DNA of 64,000 bases from Streptomyces sp. HSG2 (lineage in GTDB: Bacteria > Actinomycetota > Actinomycetes > Streptomycetales > Streptomycetaceae), in contig NZ_CP066801.1 in the NCBI RefSeq assembly GCF_016598575.1, positions 1,112,501-1,176,500 of the forward strand. Direction: 5' to 3'. Under the pieces are notes generated by a model, which was not told the DNA's origin, did not search any database, and saw only the letters and a program-made list of their open reading frames with translations. Position 1 is the first letter of the stretch, and each line of letters starts with the position of its first letter. Both the position numbers and the translations under genes were made by a program. Shown in pieces: positions 53,113 through 62,480 of the stretch.

Positions 53113-54171
53113 TCACGCCAGGCCGGCGATCTCGCGGGCGGCATCGCGGGCGGTGCGGCCGACGCCGATGAGGGTGGCCGAGGCCGGGCTGGTCCAGTCA
53201 CCGTAGCCGAGCAGGTGCAGCCGCGGCTCGCCCACAGCCCGGGTTCCGTCGGTGGGGATGTGCCCGCGCGGACCCCGCAGGTTCAGCGGGGCAAGGTGGG
53301 CCAGTGCCGGGCGGAAGCCGGTGCACCAGACCACCACGTCCGCGCTGCTCTGGCTGCCGTCAGCCCACCGGACACCGGTTGCCGTGAGCTGGGCGAACAT
53401 CGGCCTCGCGGTCAGGAGCCCGGCGTCGCGGGCCGCGCGGACGGGCGGCACGGCCACGATGTCGCCGAGCGAGGCGACCCCGCCGGTGTCGGTGCGGCCG
53501 GCGTCCAGGGCACGGCGGCGGGCGGTGGCGACATCGAACAGAGCCCGGCCGTCGATGTCGTCCGGCAGGAAACGGGGCGGGCGCCGGGTCACCCACGTCA
53601 CTTCGACGTCGCCATCCAGGGCGAGGTCCGCGGCGATCTGCGCGCCGGAATTCCCGCCGCCGACCACGACGACACGCTGCCCGGCGAAGTCGGCCGGACG
53701 GCGGTAGTTCACCGTGTGCGGCTGCCGGCCGGTGAAGACGGACCGGCCGGGGACGGCGGGCAGGAACGGCCGCGACCAGGTGCCGGTGGCGCTGATGACC
53801 GCACGGGCCCGCCAGGTGCCGGCATCCGCCTCGACCAGGAGCCGGTCACCGTCCCGGCGTACGGCGTCCACGCGAGTGCCTTGCTGAACGGGCAGGTCGT
53901 AGCGCTTCTCGTAGTCGGCGAGGTACTCCACCACGTGCCCGGCGCCCGGGTAGGTCTCACCCGCCTGGGCGGGCATGAGCCGTCCGGGCAGGGAAGAGTG
54001 CTCGGCCGGGGAGAACAGGTGCAGAGAGTCCCACATGTGCTGCCATGCCCCGCCCGGCGCCGCATCGGCGTCCAGGATCACCAAGCCGAGGCCGCGCCGA
54101 CGCAGGTGGTAGCCGGCGGCGAGCCCTGCCTGGCCGCCGCCGACCACCACCACATCCGTCTGCCGGGTCAC
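53113..54171 (-). CDS. arsO: ArsO-type flavin-binding monooxygenase
   Basis: A 352-residue protein with FAD motif GGGQAG (11-16) and a second dinucleotide motif VVVVGGGNSGAQIA near residue 160, plus the FMO-like VVWCTGFRP segment. Third gene of arsR-arsB-arsO, as in the arsRBOCT system described on a Streptomyces linear plasmid. Start GTG 54171 overlaps the arsB stop (GTGA). It may oxidise an arsenical; the exact reaction is not settled. Confidence 0.85.
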   Translation of the reverse strand: MTRQTDVVVVGGGQAGLAAGYHLRRRGLGLVILDADAAPGGAWQHMWDSLHLFSPAEHSSLPGRLMPAQAGETYPGAGHVVEYLADYEKRYDLPVQQGTRVDAVRRDGDRLLVEADAGTWRARAVISATGTWSRPFLPAVPGRSVFTGRQPHTVNYRRPADFAGQRVVVVGGGNSGAQIAADLALDGDVEVTWVTRRPPRFLPDDIDGRALFDVATARRRALDAGRTDTGGVASLGDIVAVPPVRAARDAGLLTARPMFAQLTATGVRWADGSQSSADVVVWCTGFRPALAHLAPLNLRGPRGHIPTDGTRAVGEPRLHLLGYGDWTSPASATLIGVGRTARDAAREIAGLA

Positions 54172-55280
54172 GGGGCCGTCGTCACCGCGCCCGGGGCGAA
54201 CTTCCGTCGCCAGGCGAGCGCGACGTAGACCAGGCCGATCAGCACCGGGACTTCGATGAGCGGGCCGACGACGCCGGACAGAGCCTGGCCGGAGGTGACG
54301 CCGAAGGTTGCGATGGCAACCGCGATGGCCAGCTCGAAGTTGTTGCCCGCCGCGGTGAACGCCAGGGTCGTGGTGCGGTCGTAGGCCAGACCCAGGCCCT
54401 TGCCGAGGAGGAACGCGCCGAAGAACATGACCGCGAAGTACACCAGCAGCGGCAGCGCGATTCGGACCACGTCCAGTGGCTGCGACGTGATCGTCTTCCC
54501 CTGCAGCGCGAACAGGACGACGATCGTGAACAGCAGCCCGTACAGCGCCCAAGGGCCGATCTTCGGCAGGAACTTCCGCTCGTAGTCGGCGCGGCCCAGC
54601 TTCTGCTCGCCGACGCGGCGGGTCAGGAAGCCGGCCAGCAGTGGGATGCCGAGGAAGATGATCACGTTCAGTGCGATGTGCCAGACCGAGACGTCCAGGC
54701 CCTGGCCGTCGCCGAGGTTCATCCACCGGGGGAGCAGGTCGAGGTAGAACCAGCCCAGCAGTCCGAACGCGAGGACCTGGAAAACCGAGTTGAGGGCGAC
54801 GAGGACGGCCGCGGCCTCACGGTCGCCGCAGGCGAGGTCGTTCCAGATGATGACCATGGCGATACAGCGGGCCAGACCGACGATGATCAGGCCGGTGCGG
54901 TACTCGGGCAGGTCCGGCAGGAAGGTCCACGCCAGTGCGAACATGACCGCCGGGCCGACGATCCAGTTGATGATCAGCGAGGAGACCATCAGCTTCTTGT
55001 CGCCGGTCACTCGGTCGAGCCGGTCGTAGCGGACCTTAGCGAGGACCGGGTACATCATCACGAGCAGGCCGAGGGCGATCGGGAGGGAGATCCCGCCGAC
55101 CTCGATCTTCGCGAGCGCGTCGTTCATCCCCGGGACGATCCGGCCCAGCCCCAGGCCGACGGCCATGGCCATCAGGATCCACACCGCGAGGTAGCGGTCG
55201 AGGGTGGAGAGCTTCTTGACGATCGAGTCGTCCGTACCGCCAGTCGGAGCCGGGGAGGTGGTGGGCTCGGTGGAGGTCAC
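54168..55280 (-). CDS. arsB: ACR3 family arsenite efflux permease
   Basis: A 370-residue membrane protein with about ten helices. The ACR3 signature GLARCIAMVIIWNDLACGD holds the conserved Cys needed for As(III) transport; a later SNEYLAIAVAIA-like segment reads NNFELAIAVAIATFG. Start GTG 55280 overlaps the arsR stop (GTGA), and its own stop overlaps arsO, so the three genes are one coupled transcript. It exports arsenite (possibly antimonite). Confidence 0.94.
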   Translation of the reverse strand: MTSTEPTTSPAPTGGTDDSIVKKLSTLDRYLAVWILMAMAVGLGLGRIVPGMNDALAKIEVGGISLPIALGLLVMMYPVLAKVRYDRLDRVTGDKKLMVSSLIINWIVGPAVMFALAWTFLPDLPEYRTGLIIVGLARCIAMVIIWNDLACGDREAAAVLVALNSVFQVLAFGLLGWFYLDLLPRWMNLGDGQGLDVSVWHIALNVIIFLGIPLLAGFLTRRVGEQKLGRADYERKFLPKIGPWALYGLLFTIVVLFALQGKTITSQPLDVVRIALPLLVYFAVMFFGAFLLGKGLGLAYDRTTTLAFTAAGNNFELAIAVAIATFGVTSGQALSGVVGPLIEVPVLIGLVYVALAWRRKFAPGAVTTAP

Positions 55281-55585
55281 GGGCAGGCCCTCTTGTTCTC
55301 GGCGGCGGTGAGGGCGGAGGCGGCGAGTTCGGCGAACTGTTCGGATAGGCCGGCCAGGACCTCGGGCTTGAGCTTGTAGTAGGTGAAACGGCCGCACGGC
55401 TCGGTCTCCACGATCCCGGCCTCGCGCAGCACCTTCATGTGGTTGGACAGGTTGGTCTGCTTGGCGCCGGTCTCCTCGACCAGGTGCGTCGTGCAGAGCG
55501 TCTCGCGCGCGAGCAGGGTCACGATCTGAAGGCGGAGCGGATCGCCCAGCACTCGGATCACATCAGGATCGACTGAAGTCAGCAT
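55277..55585 (-). CDS. arsR: ArsR family metalloid-responsive repressor
   Basis: A 102-residue winged-helix repressor. The HTH reads ETGAKQTNLSNHMKVLREAG (about 38-57), followed by the wing GRFTYYKL. Cysteines are at 31, 64 and 101; the classical CVC pair of E. coli ArsR is absent, so the As(III) site must be built differently, as in other actinobacterial ArsR proteins. Start ATG 55585. Probably represses the divergent arsRBO and arsCT promoters. Confidence 0.93.
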   Translation of the reverse strand: MLTSVDPDVIRVLGDPLRLQIVTLLARETLCTTHLVEETGAKQTNLSNHMKVLREAGIVETEPCGRFTYYKLKPEVLAGLSEQFAELAASALTAAENKRACP

Positions 55586-55587
55586 GT

Positions 55588-55624
55588 GCTGATACTCTCA
55601 CATCATCACTCGCTGATACCAGCG
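55588..55624. promoter_or_regulatory. Repeat-containing arsR-arsC control region
   Basis: GCTGATAC occurs at 55588-55595 and again at 55612-55619 as a direct repeat 24 bp apart. The second copy sits in the inverted repeat CGCTG-ATAC-CAGCG (55611-55624). This is the likely ArsR operator area between divergent transcripts, and it differs from the sites at 52.7 kb. Confidence 0.5.
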
Positions 55625-55680
55625 GGGGCTGAAGTCATTGGCGGCTGGGTTCCGCCATGCGACGAGAGAGAACGATCACC

Positions 55681-56103
55681 ATGGCCGACAAGCCGTCCGT
55701 CCTGTTCGTCTGCGTCCACAACGCCGGCCGCTCCCAGATGGCCGCCGCGTGGCTGACTCACCTGGCCGGTGACCGCGTCGAGGTCCGCTCCGCCGGCTCC
55801 GACCCGGGCGACCAGGTCAACCCGGCGGCCGTCGCCGCGATGGCCGAGGTCGGCATCGACATCTCCCAGGAGACGCCGAAGATCCTCACCATCGACGCGG
55901 TCGGCGAGTCCGACGTGTGCATCACCATGGGCTGCGGTGACACCTGTCCCGTCTTCCCCGGCAAGCGCTACCTGGACTGGAAGCTGGAGGACCCGGCCGG
56001 CCGGGGCGTCGAAGCCGTACGCCCGATCCGCGACGAGATCAAGACCCTGGTGGAGGGCCTGATCGCCGAGATCGCCCCGGCGAATCCGGAGGCGACGGCG
56101 TGA
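55681..56103 (+). CDS. arsC: Arsenate reductase ArsC (low-MW phosphatase fold)
   Basis: A 140-residue reductase turning As(V) into As(III). The CX5R P-loop is CVHNAGR (11-17). Resolving cysteines appear in the CITMGCGDTC segment (80, 85, 89), fitting a thioredoxin- or mycothiol-linked relay. Start ATG 55681 chosen over ATG 55657 by family N-terminus. The stop overlaps the arsT start (GTGA). Confidence 0.94.
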   Translation: MADKPSVLFVCVHNAGRSQMAAAWLTHLAGDRVEVRSAGSDPGDQVNPAAVAAMAEVGIDISQETPKILTIDAVGESDVCITMGCGDTCPVFPGKRYLDWKLEDPAGRGVEAVRPIRDEIKTLVEGLIAEIAPANPEATA

Positions 56104-57074
56104 GCGAGATACGCGAGGTCGTCATCATCGGCTCCGGCCCCGCCGGATACACCGCCGCCCTCTACACCGCCCGCGCCCAGCTCAGTCCCCTGCTGTTCGG
56201 CAGCAGCATCTTCGTCGGCGGGCCGCTGACCACCACGACCGAGGTCGAGAACTTCCCCGGCTTCCCCGAGGGCGTCGACGGCCCCGTCCTGATGGAGAAC
56301 ATGCGGGCTCAGGCCGAGAGGTTCGGCGCCGAGATGATCGACGACGACATCGTCGAGGTGGACCTCGCCGGCGACATCAAGCTTCTCACCGACTCCGCGG
56401 GCACCGTCCATCGCGCGAAGACGGTGATCGTCGCGACCGGCTCCGGCTACCGCAAGCTCGGCCTCCCCAATGAGGACGAGCTGTCCGGCCGCGGGGTGTC
56501 CTGGTGCGCGACCTGCGACGGGGCCTTCTTCCGTGACCGCGACATCGTCGTAGTCGGCGGCGGCGACACCGCCATGGAAGAAGCCACCTTCCTGACCCGC
56601 TTCGCCCGCTCGGTCACCGTCGTCCACCGCCGCTCCACCCTGCGCGCCTCGAAGGCGATGCAGGACCGGGCCTTCGCCGACGACAAGATCTCCTTCGCCT
56701 TCGACAGCGAGATCGCCCAGACCAAGGAGGCGAACGGCGTGCTCGGCGGCGTCGTCCTGCGCGACGTCTTCACCGGCGCCACCCGCGACCTGGACGTTAC
56801 GGGCCTGTTCATCGCCATCGGCCACGACCCGCGCACCGAGCTGTTCAAGGGACAGCTGGACCTCGACGACGAGGGCTACGTCAAGGTGGACTCCCCGTCG
56901 ACGCGTACGAGTCTGCCCGGGGTGTTCGCCGCCGGCGATGTCGTCGACCACACCTACCGCCAGGCCATCACCGCCGCCGGCACCGGTGCGGCCGCGGCGC
57001 TGGACGCCGAGCGCCACCTCGCCGCCCATGGCACGGCCGAGACCGAACCGGAGACCGCTGTCGTCCCGGCCTGA
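56100..57074 (+). CDS. arsT: Thioredoxin reductase-like protein ArsT
   Basis: A 324-residue FAD/NADPH disulfide reductase. FAD motif GSGPAG (11-16), redox centre CATC (136-139), NADPH motif GGGDTAMEE and the late GVFAAGDVVD. GTG start coupled to arsC. Likely supplies electrons for ArsC turnover, as ArsT in arsRBOCT; a dedicated thioredoxin is not encoded here. The 57075-57308 stretch after it has no gene that I recognise. Confidence 0.93.
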   Translation: MSEIREVVIIGSGPAGYTAALYTARAQLSPLLFGSSIFVGGPLTTTTEVENFPGFPEGVDGPVLMENMRAQAERFGAEMIDDDIVEVDLAGDIKLLTDSAGTVHRAKTVIVATGSGYRKLGLPNEDELSGRGVSWCATCDGAFFRDRDIVVVGGGDTAMEEATFLTRFARSVTVVHRRSTLRASKAMQDRAFADDKISFAFDSEIAQTKEANGVLGGVVLRDVFTGATRDLDVTGLFIAIGHDPRTELFKGQLDLDDEGYVKVDSPSTRTSLPGVFAAGDVVDHTYRQAITAAGTGAAAALDAERHLAAHGTAETEPETAVVPA

Positions 57075-57308
57075 GCGCACTCGCGGGTGGGCCGCTCCGA
57101 GAGTCCGGGCGGCCCTGGTGCTGTTCCGGCATCAGGCATCATCGGCAGAAAGCGCGATCGCGCTCGGCAGCCACGGCTTGCCGACCATCCCGCCGCGTCC
57201 TGCCGACTGCGCAGCGACACACCCGTCCGACCAGGGACCCTGCGCCGCTGTTGCCCACGAAGCTGCGTGGTCACAGCACGGCCCGCGCCGCCGAGGAGGC
57301 GCGTCGCC

Positions 57309-58394
57309 TCACTCGAGCACGACGGTGTCGGCGGCGTCGAACTCCACCCGCACGTCCTCCCCCGGGTCGGGTGCGGAGCGCAGGGGGCATGCCGCCTCCA
57401 GCAAGGGCCCCCGGTCGGGGCGGAGGCGAACGGCGACACGACTGCCCTGGAAGGTCCGGCCGACGACCAGGCAGCGCAGGCCGGGGCCGTCGGCGAGCAC
57501 ACGGACCCCTTCGGGGCGCACCAACACCGTCCGGTCCCCCTGGGCGGAGCCCCCGGGGACCGGGATCTCCCCCCAGGGGGTGTCCGCCACCCGCCCGGTG
57601 ACCGTGCCCGGGACCACGTTGTCGAATCCGAGGAACCGGGCCACGAATTCGTCGGCGGGACGCCGCCAGACGTCCAAGGGGGTCCCGGTCTGGACGATCC
57701 GGCCGTCGCGCATCACCACGACCCGGTCCGCGAGCGCGAATGCCTCTCCCTGATCGTGGGTGACGGCGAGCACGGTGGTGCCGAGGCGTCCGAACACTTC
57801 GCGGAGTTCGACCACCAGCCGCTCACGCAGGGAGCGGTCGAGTTGCCCGAGCGGCTCGTCCAGCATCAGCAGGCGAGGTCGCGGCGCGAGAGCGCGTGCC
57901 AACGCCACGCGCTGCTGCTCACCGCCGGAGAGGGCGGATACCGCCCGATCACCCGCGTCCGGCAGACCGACCAGGTCGAGCAACTCCGCGACGCGGTCGC
58001 GCTGCTCGGCTCTTCCCGCACCCTGTGCCCGAAGGCCGAAGGCGATGTTCCCGGCCACGTTGCGTTGAGGGAAGAGCTGATGGTCCTGGAACATAAGGCC
58101 CACTCCACGCCGGTGCGCCGGCACCGACGTCTGGTCTCGGCCGTCGAGCAGGACCCGCCCGGCGTCCAGGGGGCGCAGTCCCGCCACGGCCCTCAGCAGG
58201 GTGGACTTGCCACTGCCGCTCGGTCCCAGCAGACAGACCAGCTCGTGCTCGGCCACCGCCAGGTCGACTGCGTCGAGCGCCGTTCGCCCGCCGAAACGCA
58301 CGGTGGCCCCTTCCAGGGTCAGCAGCCCGGCAGGACCGGGCGAGGCCCCGTTCACCGGTCTCGGATCGGGCCGGCTCGACAGGTCGGACGACAT
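57309..58394 (-). CDS. thiQ: ABC importer ATP-binding protein, probable thiamine-type
   Basis: A 361-residue ABC ATPase: Walker A GPSGSGKST (about 54-62), signature LSGGEQQR (about 151-158), Walker B LLMLDEP, then a TOBE-like C-terminal domain from about residue 260. Longer than E. coli ThiQ because of that domain. Start ATG 58394, 1 nt after the permease stop. Third gene of the riboswitch-led operon. Confidence 0.85.
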   Translation of the reverse strand: MSSDLSSRPDPRPVNGASPGPAGLLTLEGATVRFGGRTALDAVDLAVAEHELVCLLGPSGSGKSTLLRAVAGLRPLDAGRVLLDGRDQTSVPAHRRGVGLMFQDHQLFPQRNVAGNIAFGLRAQGAGRAEQRDRVAELLDLVGLPDAGDRAVSALSGGEQQRVALARALAPRPRLLMLDEPLGQLDRSLRERLVVELREVFGRLGTTVLAVTHDQGEAFALADRVVVMRDGRIVQTGTPLDVWRRPADEFVARFLGFDNVVPGTVTGRVADTPWGEIPVPGGSAQGDRTVLVRPEGVRVLADGPGLRCLVVGRTFQGSRVAVRLRPDRGPLLEAACPLRSAPDPGEDVRVEFDAADTVVLE

Positions 58395-58395
58395 C

Positions 58396-60084
58396 TCAGA
58401 ACTCCCCGGTCCGGTCGGTACGCAGCCGCTCCAGCAACAACAGCGCCACAGCACAAACGATCATGAGTATCGTCGACAGGGCCATGGCCTGGCCGTAGTT
58501 CGTCTCCCCCGGCCTGCCCAGCAATCGTGCCACGGCCACCGGGAGCGTGGGATCGTCGGGACGAGCGATGAACACGGTCGCTCCGAACTCCCCGAGCGAC
58601 ACCGCGAAGGCGAACCCGGCGGCGACCAGCAGCGCCCTTCGGACCAACGGCAGGTCGATCTCCCGCCACACCCGCCAGGGCGTCGCTCCGAGCACGGCCG
58701 CCGCCTCTCGGAGCCGGGTGTCCACGGCACGCAGCACCGGCACCATGATCCGCACCACGAACGGCACCCCGACCAGGGCCTGGGCCAAAGGCACCAGCAT
58801 CCACGACGACCGCAGGTCGAGCGGCGGCTCGTCCAAGGCGATCAGGAAACCGAACCCGACGGTCACCGCCGAGATCCCGAGCGGCAGCATCAGCAGCGCG
58901 TCGAGGCCACGCACCCATCGGCCGGCCTCCCGGCGGGCCAGGGCGGCGGCGGCGAGACCCCCGATCGACACCGCGAGGGCGGTGGCGACGGCGGCGAAGC
59001 GCAGGGAGTTGCCCACCGCCTCGATGGGGGGCACGAGGAAGGCACCGCCGTCCTCGCGGGTCAGGGCCCGGTAATAGCCCCACGCGGGGGCCCGCAAGGA
59101 GCGCCGCACCAGCACTCCGAGCGGCAGCAGTATCAGGGCGACCACGGTGGCCAGGACGGAGACCAGCAGAGCCCATTGCCCGACGCCTCGGGGGCGACTC
59201 GCGGTGACCGCCGCGTCCACGAGGGTCAGGGCGGTCTCCCGGCGGCGGACGGTCGCCGCGTGGACGGCGAGGATCGAGGCGACCGCGGCGAACTGCACCA
59301 GAGTCAGGACGGCGGCGGTCGTCAGGTCGAACGCCTGGGAGGTCTGACGGTAGATCTCCACCTCCAACGTGGCGAAGGTGGGACCGCCGAGGATCTGCAC
59401 GACCCCGAAGGAGGTGAAGGTGAACAGGAAGACCATGAGCGAGGCGGCGCCGACGGCGGGCGCGAGCGCGGGGAGCGTGATCGTGCGCCAGGCCCGGCTG
59501 CGCGAGGCCCCCAGCATCCTGGCGGCCTCCTCCTGCCGAGGGTCCAGTTGGGACCAGAGACCACCGACCGTGCGGACGACGACGGCGTAGTTGAAGAACA
59601 CGTGTGCCAAGAGGATCGCCCAGACCGTCGTGTCCAGCCGCACTCCCCACAGATCGTCCAGGAGACCTCCCCGACCGACGAGGGCGAGGAACGCCGTGCC
59701 GACGACCACGGTGGGAAGGACGAAGGGAATGGTGACCACCGCCCGCAGCAGCCGCTTGCCGGGGAAGTCCAGGCGGGCGAACACGTACGCGCCGGGCAGG
59801 GCGATCAACAGCGTGAGCGCCGTGGAGGCCGACGCCTGCCAGGTGGTGAACCAGAGCACACCCCGGATTCCGGGATCGGCGACGACCTCCCCGATCCGGC
59901 CCAACTCCCAGAAGCCCTCGGGGCGCAGTCCCCGCGCGACGATGGCGGCCACCGGATAGGCGAAGAACACCCCGAAGAACAGCACGGGGAGGATCATCAG
60001 CGCCAGGCGTGCGCGGTCCCCCCGTGACCGCCGACCGTCCGTCGCGGCTACCTGAGGACCAGCGACGTCCACGACTTGACCCAT
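58396..60084 (-). CDS. thiP: ABC importer permease, probable thiamine-type (fused two-domain)
   Basis: A 562-residue membrane protein with about twelve helices and two binding-protein-dependent transport domains. The EAA loops read EEAARMLGASRSRAWRTI (near residue 189) and REAAAVLGATPWRVWREI (near 464). Start ATG 60084 overlaps thiB by 37 bp; GTG 60072 is an alternative. ThiP-like architecture fits the upstream TPP riboswitch. Confidence 0.87.
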   Translation of the reverse strand: MGQVVDVAGPQVAATDGRRSRGDRARLALMILPVLFFGVFFAYPVAAIVARGLRPEGFWELGRIGEVVADPGIRGVLWFTTWQASASTALTLLIALPGAYVFARLDFPGKRLLRAVVTIPFVLPTVVVGTAFLALVGRGGLLDDLWGVRLDTTVWAILLAHVFFNYAVVVRTVGGLWSQLDPRQEEAARMLGASRSRAWRTITLPALAPAVGAASLMVFLFTFTSFGVVQILGGPTFATLEVEIYRQTSQAFDLTTAAVLTLVQFAAVASILAVHAATVRRRETALTLVDAAVTASRPRGVGQWALLVSVLATVVALILLPLGVLVRRSLRAPAWGYYRALTREDGGAFLVPPIEAVGNSLRFAAVATALAVSIGGLAAAALARREAGRWVRGLDALLMLPLGISAVTVGFGFLIALDEPPLDLRSSWMLVPLAQALVGVPFVVRIMVPVLRAVDTRLREAAAVLGATPWRVWREIDLPLVRRALLVAAGFAFAVSLGEFGATVFIARPDDPTLPVAVARLLGRPGETNYGQAMALSTILMIVCAVALLLLERLRTDRTGEF

Positions 60085-61139
60085 GCGTCGCGGTGCTCGG
60101 CGATCTCCTCCGGATCCATGGTCCGGGGGTTCGCGACCGGAGGACCGTGCTCGGCGAACGCCTCGGGTATCCGAGCGTCCTCCCGGACCGGGTACACGAA
60201 CATGTTCAGTGGCATGTCCTCCTGGAAGGTCCGCCCCACGAGGAAGTCGAGGAGAGCCTTGCCGCCCTCGGGGTTCGCCGCGTTGGCCAGCAGTCCCGCG
60301 TACTCGATCTGTCGGAAGCAGGTGCCCGTCGCGACTCCGGTGGGGGCCGTGTCCGGCTGCGGGTCGGCGAAGATCACCTCGGCGGGCGGAGAGGAGGCGT
60401 AGGAGACCACGAGCGGGCGCTCTCCACCGGCCTGACGCCCTCCGGCGGAACCGGAGAACTCCTCGTTGTAGGCCTGTTCCCAGCCGTCCACGACTTTCAC
60501 GCCGTTGTCGCGCAGCTTCTCCCAGTAGTCCGACCATCCGGTCTCGCCGTATTCGGCGGCCGTCGCCAGGAGGAAGCCCAGCCCCGGGGAGGAGGTGGCC
60601 GCGTTCTCGGTGACGAGGAGATCCTTGTACTCGGGATCGACCAGGTCGTCGAGGGTGTCGGGCGGCGGCGTCCCGCGTTCGTCGAAGTAGGCCTTGTCGT
60701 AGTTGACGCAGACGTCCCCGGTGTCGACGGGCGTCACGCGACGCTCCTCCTCGTCGACGCGGTACTCGGGCAGCACCCGGTCGATCCCCTCGGCCTCGTA
60801 CGACTGGAACAGGCCGTTCTCCAGGGCTCTGGACAACAGCGTGTTGTCGACCCCGAAGAAGACGTCGCCCTGGGGGTTGTCCTTGGTCAGGATCGCCTTG
60901 TTCACGGCCTGCCCGGCGTCGCCGTCCTCCAGGACGCGCAAGCGGTATCCGGAGGTCTTCTCGAACTCGGCGACCACGTCGTCGGATACCGCCCACGAGC
61001 CGTGGCTCACGAGCGTGACGGTCGACCGCTGGCCGTCCGCCTCGTCGGCGGCGTCTCCGGACGCGCCACAGGCGACCAGCCCGCAGGCCATGCCGAGTGC
61101 GCCGAGCGCCGCGACCCATCGCTTGTCGGTGTTCCCCAC
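60048..61139 (-). CDS. thiB: Thiamine-type ABC substrate-binding lipoprotein
   Basis: A 363-residue lipoprotein. The signal ends in the lipobox LVAC (about residues 20-23). ThiB-like features: VTLVSHGSWAVSDDVVAEFE, GDVFFGVDNTLLSRAL and TGDVCVNYDKAYF. Start GTG 61139 has GGAGGA at good spacing. Preceded by a TPP riboswitch 92 nt upstream; the segment 61141-61166 could fold over the ribosome-binding site (CTTCTCC against GGAGGAAG), suggesting translational control. Confidence 0.88.
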   Translation of the reverse strand: MGNTDKRWVAALGALGMACGLVACGASGDAADEADGQRSTVTLVSHGSWAVSDDVVAEFEKTSGYRLRVLEDGDAGQAVNKAILTKDNPQGDVFFGVDNTLLSRALENGLFQSYEAEGIDRVLPEYRVDEEERRVTPVDTGDVCVNYDKAYFDERGTPPPDTLDDLVDPEYKDLLVTENAATSSPGLGFLLATAAEYGETGWSDYWEKLRDNGVKVVDGWEQAYNEEFSGSAGGRQAGGERPLVVSYASSPPAEVIFADPQPDTAPTGVATGTCFRQIEYAGLLANAANPEGGKALLDFLVGRTFQEDMPLNMFVYPVREDARIPEAFAEHGPPVANPRTMDPEEIAEHRDAWVKSWTSLVLR

Positions 61140-61230
61140 TGCTTCCTCCCGGGTGACCAGGAGAAGACGCGGCCCCGCCCGGCACCCACGACGGGTCCGG
61201 GTGGGACGCAACAGCTCGAGCGGTGACCGA

Positions 61231-61312
61231 TCTCCCTACCCAGAATGACCTGGGCCAGGTTCGGAGGGTCTGCGGCCGATGCCGCACTCTCAGCGCTGTG
61301 GCGCTCCCCTGT
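61231..61312 (-). promoter_or_regulatory. TPP riboswitch (THI element)
   Basis: On the minus strand, in order: AGGGGAGCGC, GCTGAGAGTGCGG, CCGCAGACCCTCCGAACCTG, CCAGGTCATTCTGGGTAGGGA. These match the conserved THI-box blocks (CUGAGA, ACCC...GAACCUG, AGGGA) at normal spacing. It controls the thiB-thiP-thiQ operon: high thiamine pyrophosphate should shut off expression. Confidence 0.95.
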
Positions 61313-61373
61313 CGGAATATGAAGATGGTCGGACGGGTGACCCGTCCGCCGAGGTGCCCTCGGACCGGCCACC

Positions 61374-62480
61374 CTACCTCTCGGTCGCGGCCAGCTGACC
61401 ACAGGCCCCGTCGATCTCCTGCCCTCGGGTGTCACGGATCGTCACCGGCACCCCATGGGCGGCGACGGCCTCGACGAACGCCTTCTCGTCCTCGGGACGG
61501 GACGCGGTCCAGCGGGAACCCGGCGTCGGGTTGAGCGGGATCAGGTTGACGTGCACCGGTCTTCCCTTGAGTAGCCGGCCCAGGCGGTCGCCCCGCCACG
61601 CCTGGTCGTTGACGTCCCGGATCAGCGCGTACTCGATCGACAGCCGCCGTCCGGACCTCGCGCCGTAGGCGAAGCCCGCGTCCAGCACCTCGCGCACCCT
61701 CCACCGGGTGTTCACGGGGACGAGGGTGTCGCGCAACTCGTCGTCGGGCGCGTGGAGCGAGATCGCCAGCCGGCAGGTGAGACCCTCGTCGGCGAAGCGG
61801 TGGATCGCGGGAACCAGGCCCACCGTCGAGACCGTGATGCCACGCTGGGACAGCCCGAGGCCATCCGGTTCCCGGTCGGTGAGCCGCCGGATCGCGCCGA
61901 CGACGCGCGAGTAGTTGGCGAGTGGCTCGCCCATGCCCATGAAGACGATGTTGGACAGTCGCGCGGGCCCCCCGGGCACCTCGCCGTCCCGCAGGGCGCG
62001 CACCCCGTCGACGATCTGGTGGACGATCTCCGCGGTGGAGAGGTTGCGGTCCAGACCGGCCTGACCGGTGGCGCAGAACGGGCAGTTCATGCCACACCCC
62101 GCCTGCGAGCTGACGCACATGGTGACCCGGTCGGGGTAGCGCATCAACACGGACTCCACCAAGGTCCCGTCGAACAGACGCCAGAGGGTCTTGCGCGTGG
62201 TGCCCGCGTCGGTGGACAGATGGCGGACCACCGTCATCAGTTCGGGCAGCAAGGCCTCACGCAGCCGCGCACGCGAACCGGCCGGGATGTCGGTCCACCG
62301 CTCCGGCTCGGGCGCGTAGCGCGCGAAGTAGTGTCGCGACAGCTGCTTGGCGCGGAACGGCTTCTCGCCGAGGGCGGCGACCGCCTCCCCACGCTCGGCG
62401 GGCGACAGGTCGGCGAGGTGCCGCGGCGGCTTCTTGGCTCCGCGGGGGGCGACGAATGTGAGCTCTCCGGGCTTGGGCAT
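61374..62480 (-). CDS. rlmN: 23S rRNA (adenine2503-C2)/tRNA methyltransferase RlmN
   Basis: A 368-residue radical-SAM methyltransferase. The CX3CX2C cluster motif is CGMNCPFC (129-136); the mechanistic C-terminal Cys lies in IDGACGQL. Start ATG 62480 ([10 protein letters not shown]) fits Streptomyces homologues; the frame continues to 62561. Acts on A2503 of 23S rRNA and A37 of some tRNAs. Confidence 0.95.
   Translation of the reverse strand: MPKPGELTFVAPRGAKKPPRHLADLSPAERGEAVAALGEKPFRAKQLSRHYFARYAPEPERWTDIPAGSRARLREALLPELMTVVRHLSTDAGTTRKTLWRLFDGTLVESVLMRYPDRVTMCVSSQAGCGMNCPFCATGQAGLDRNLSTAEIVHQIVDGVRALRDGEVPGGPARLSNIVFMGMGEPLANYSRVVGAIRRLTDREPDGLGLSQRGITVSTVGLVPAIHRFADEGLTCRLAISLHAPDDELRDTLVPVNTRWRVREVLDAGFAYGARSGRRLSIEYALIRDVNDQAWRGDRLGRLLKGRPVHVNLIPLNPTPGSRWTASRPEDEKAFVEAVAAHGVPVTIRDTRGQEIDGACGQLAATER

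Noticed and set aside
52982..53206. Small plus-strand frame between arsO and the flavoprotein
   Set aside because: Overlaps the arsO 3' end, and no family similarity or ribosome-binding site was recognised.
57075..57308. Possible tRNA or attachment site at the right edge of the arsenic island
   Set aside because: No cloverleaf-like sequence or repeat matching the left edge was found.
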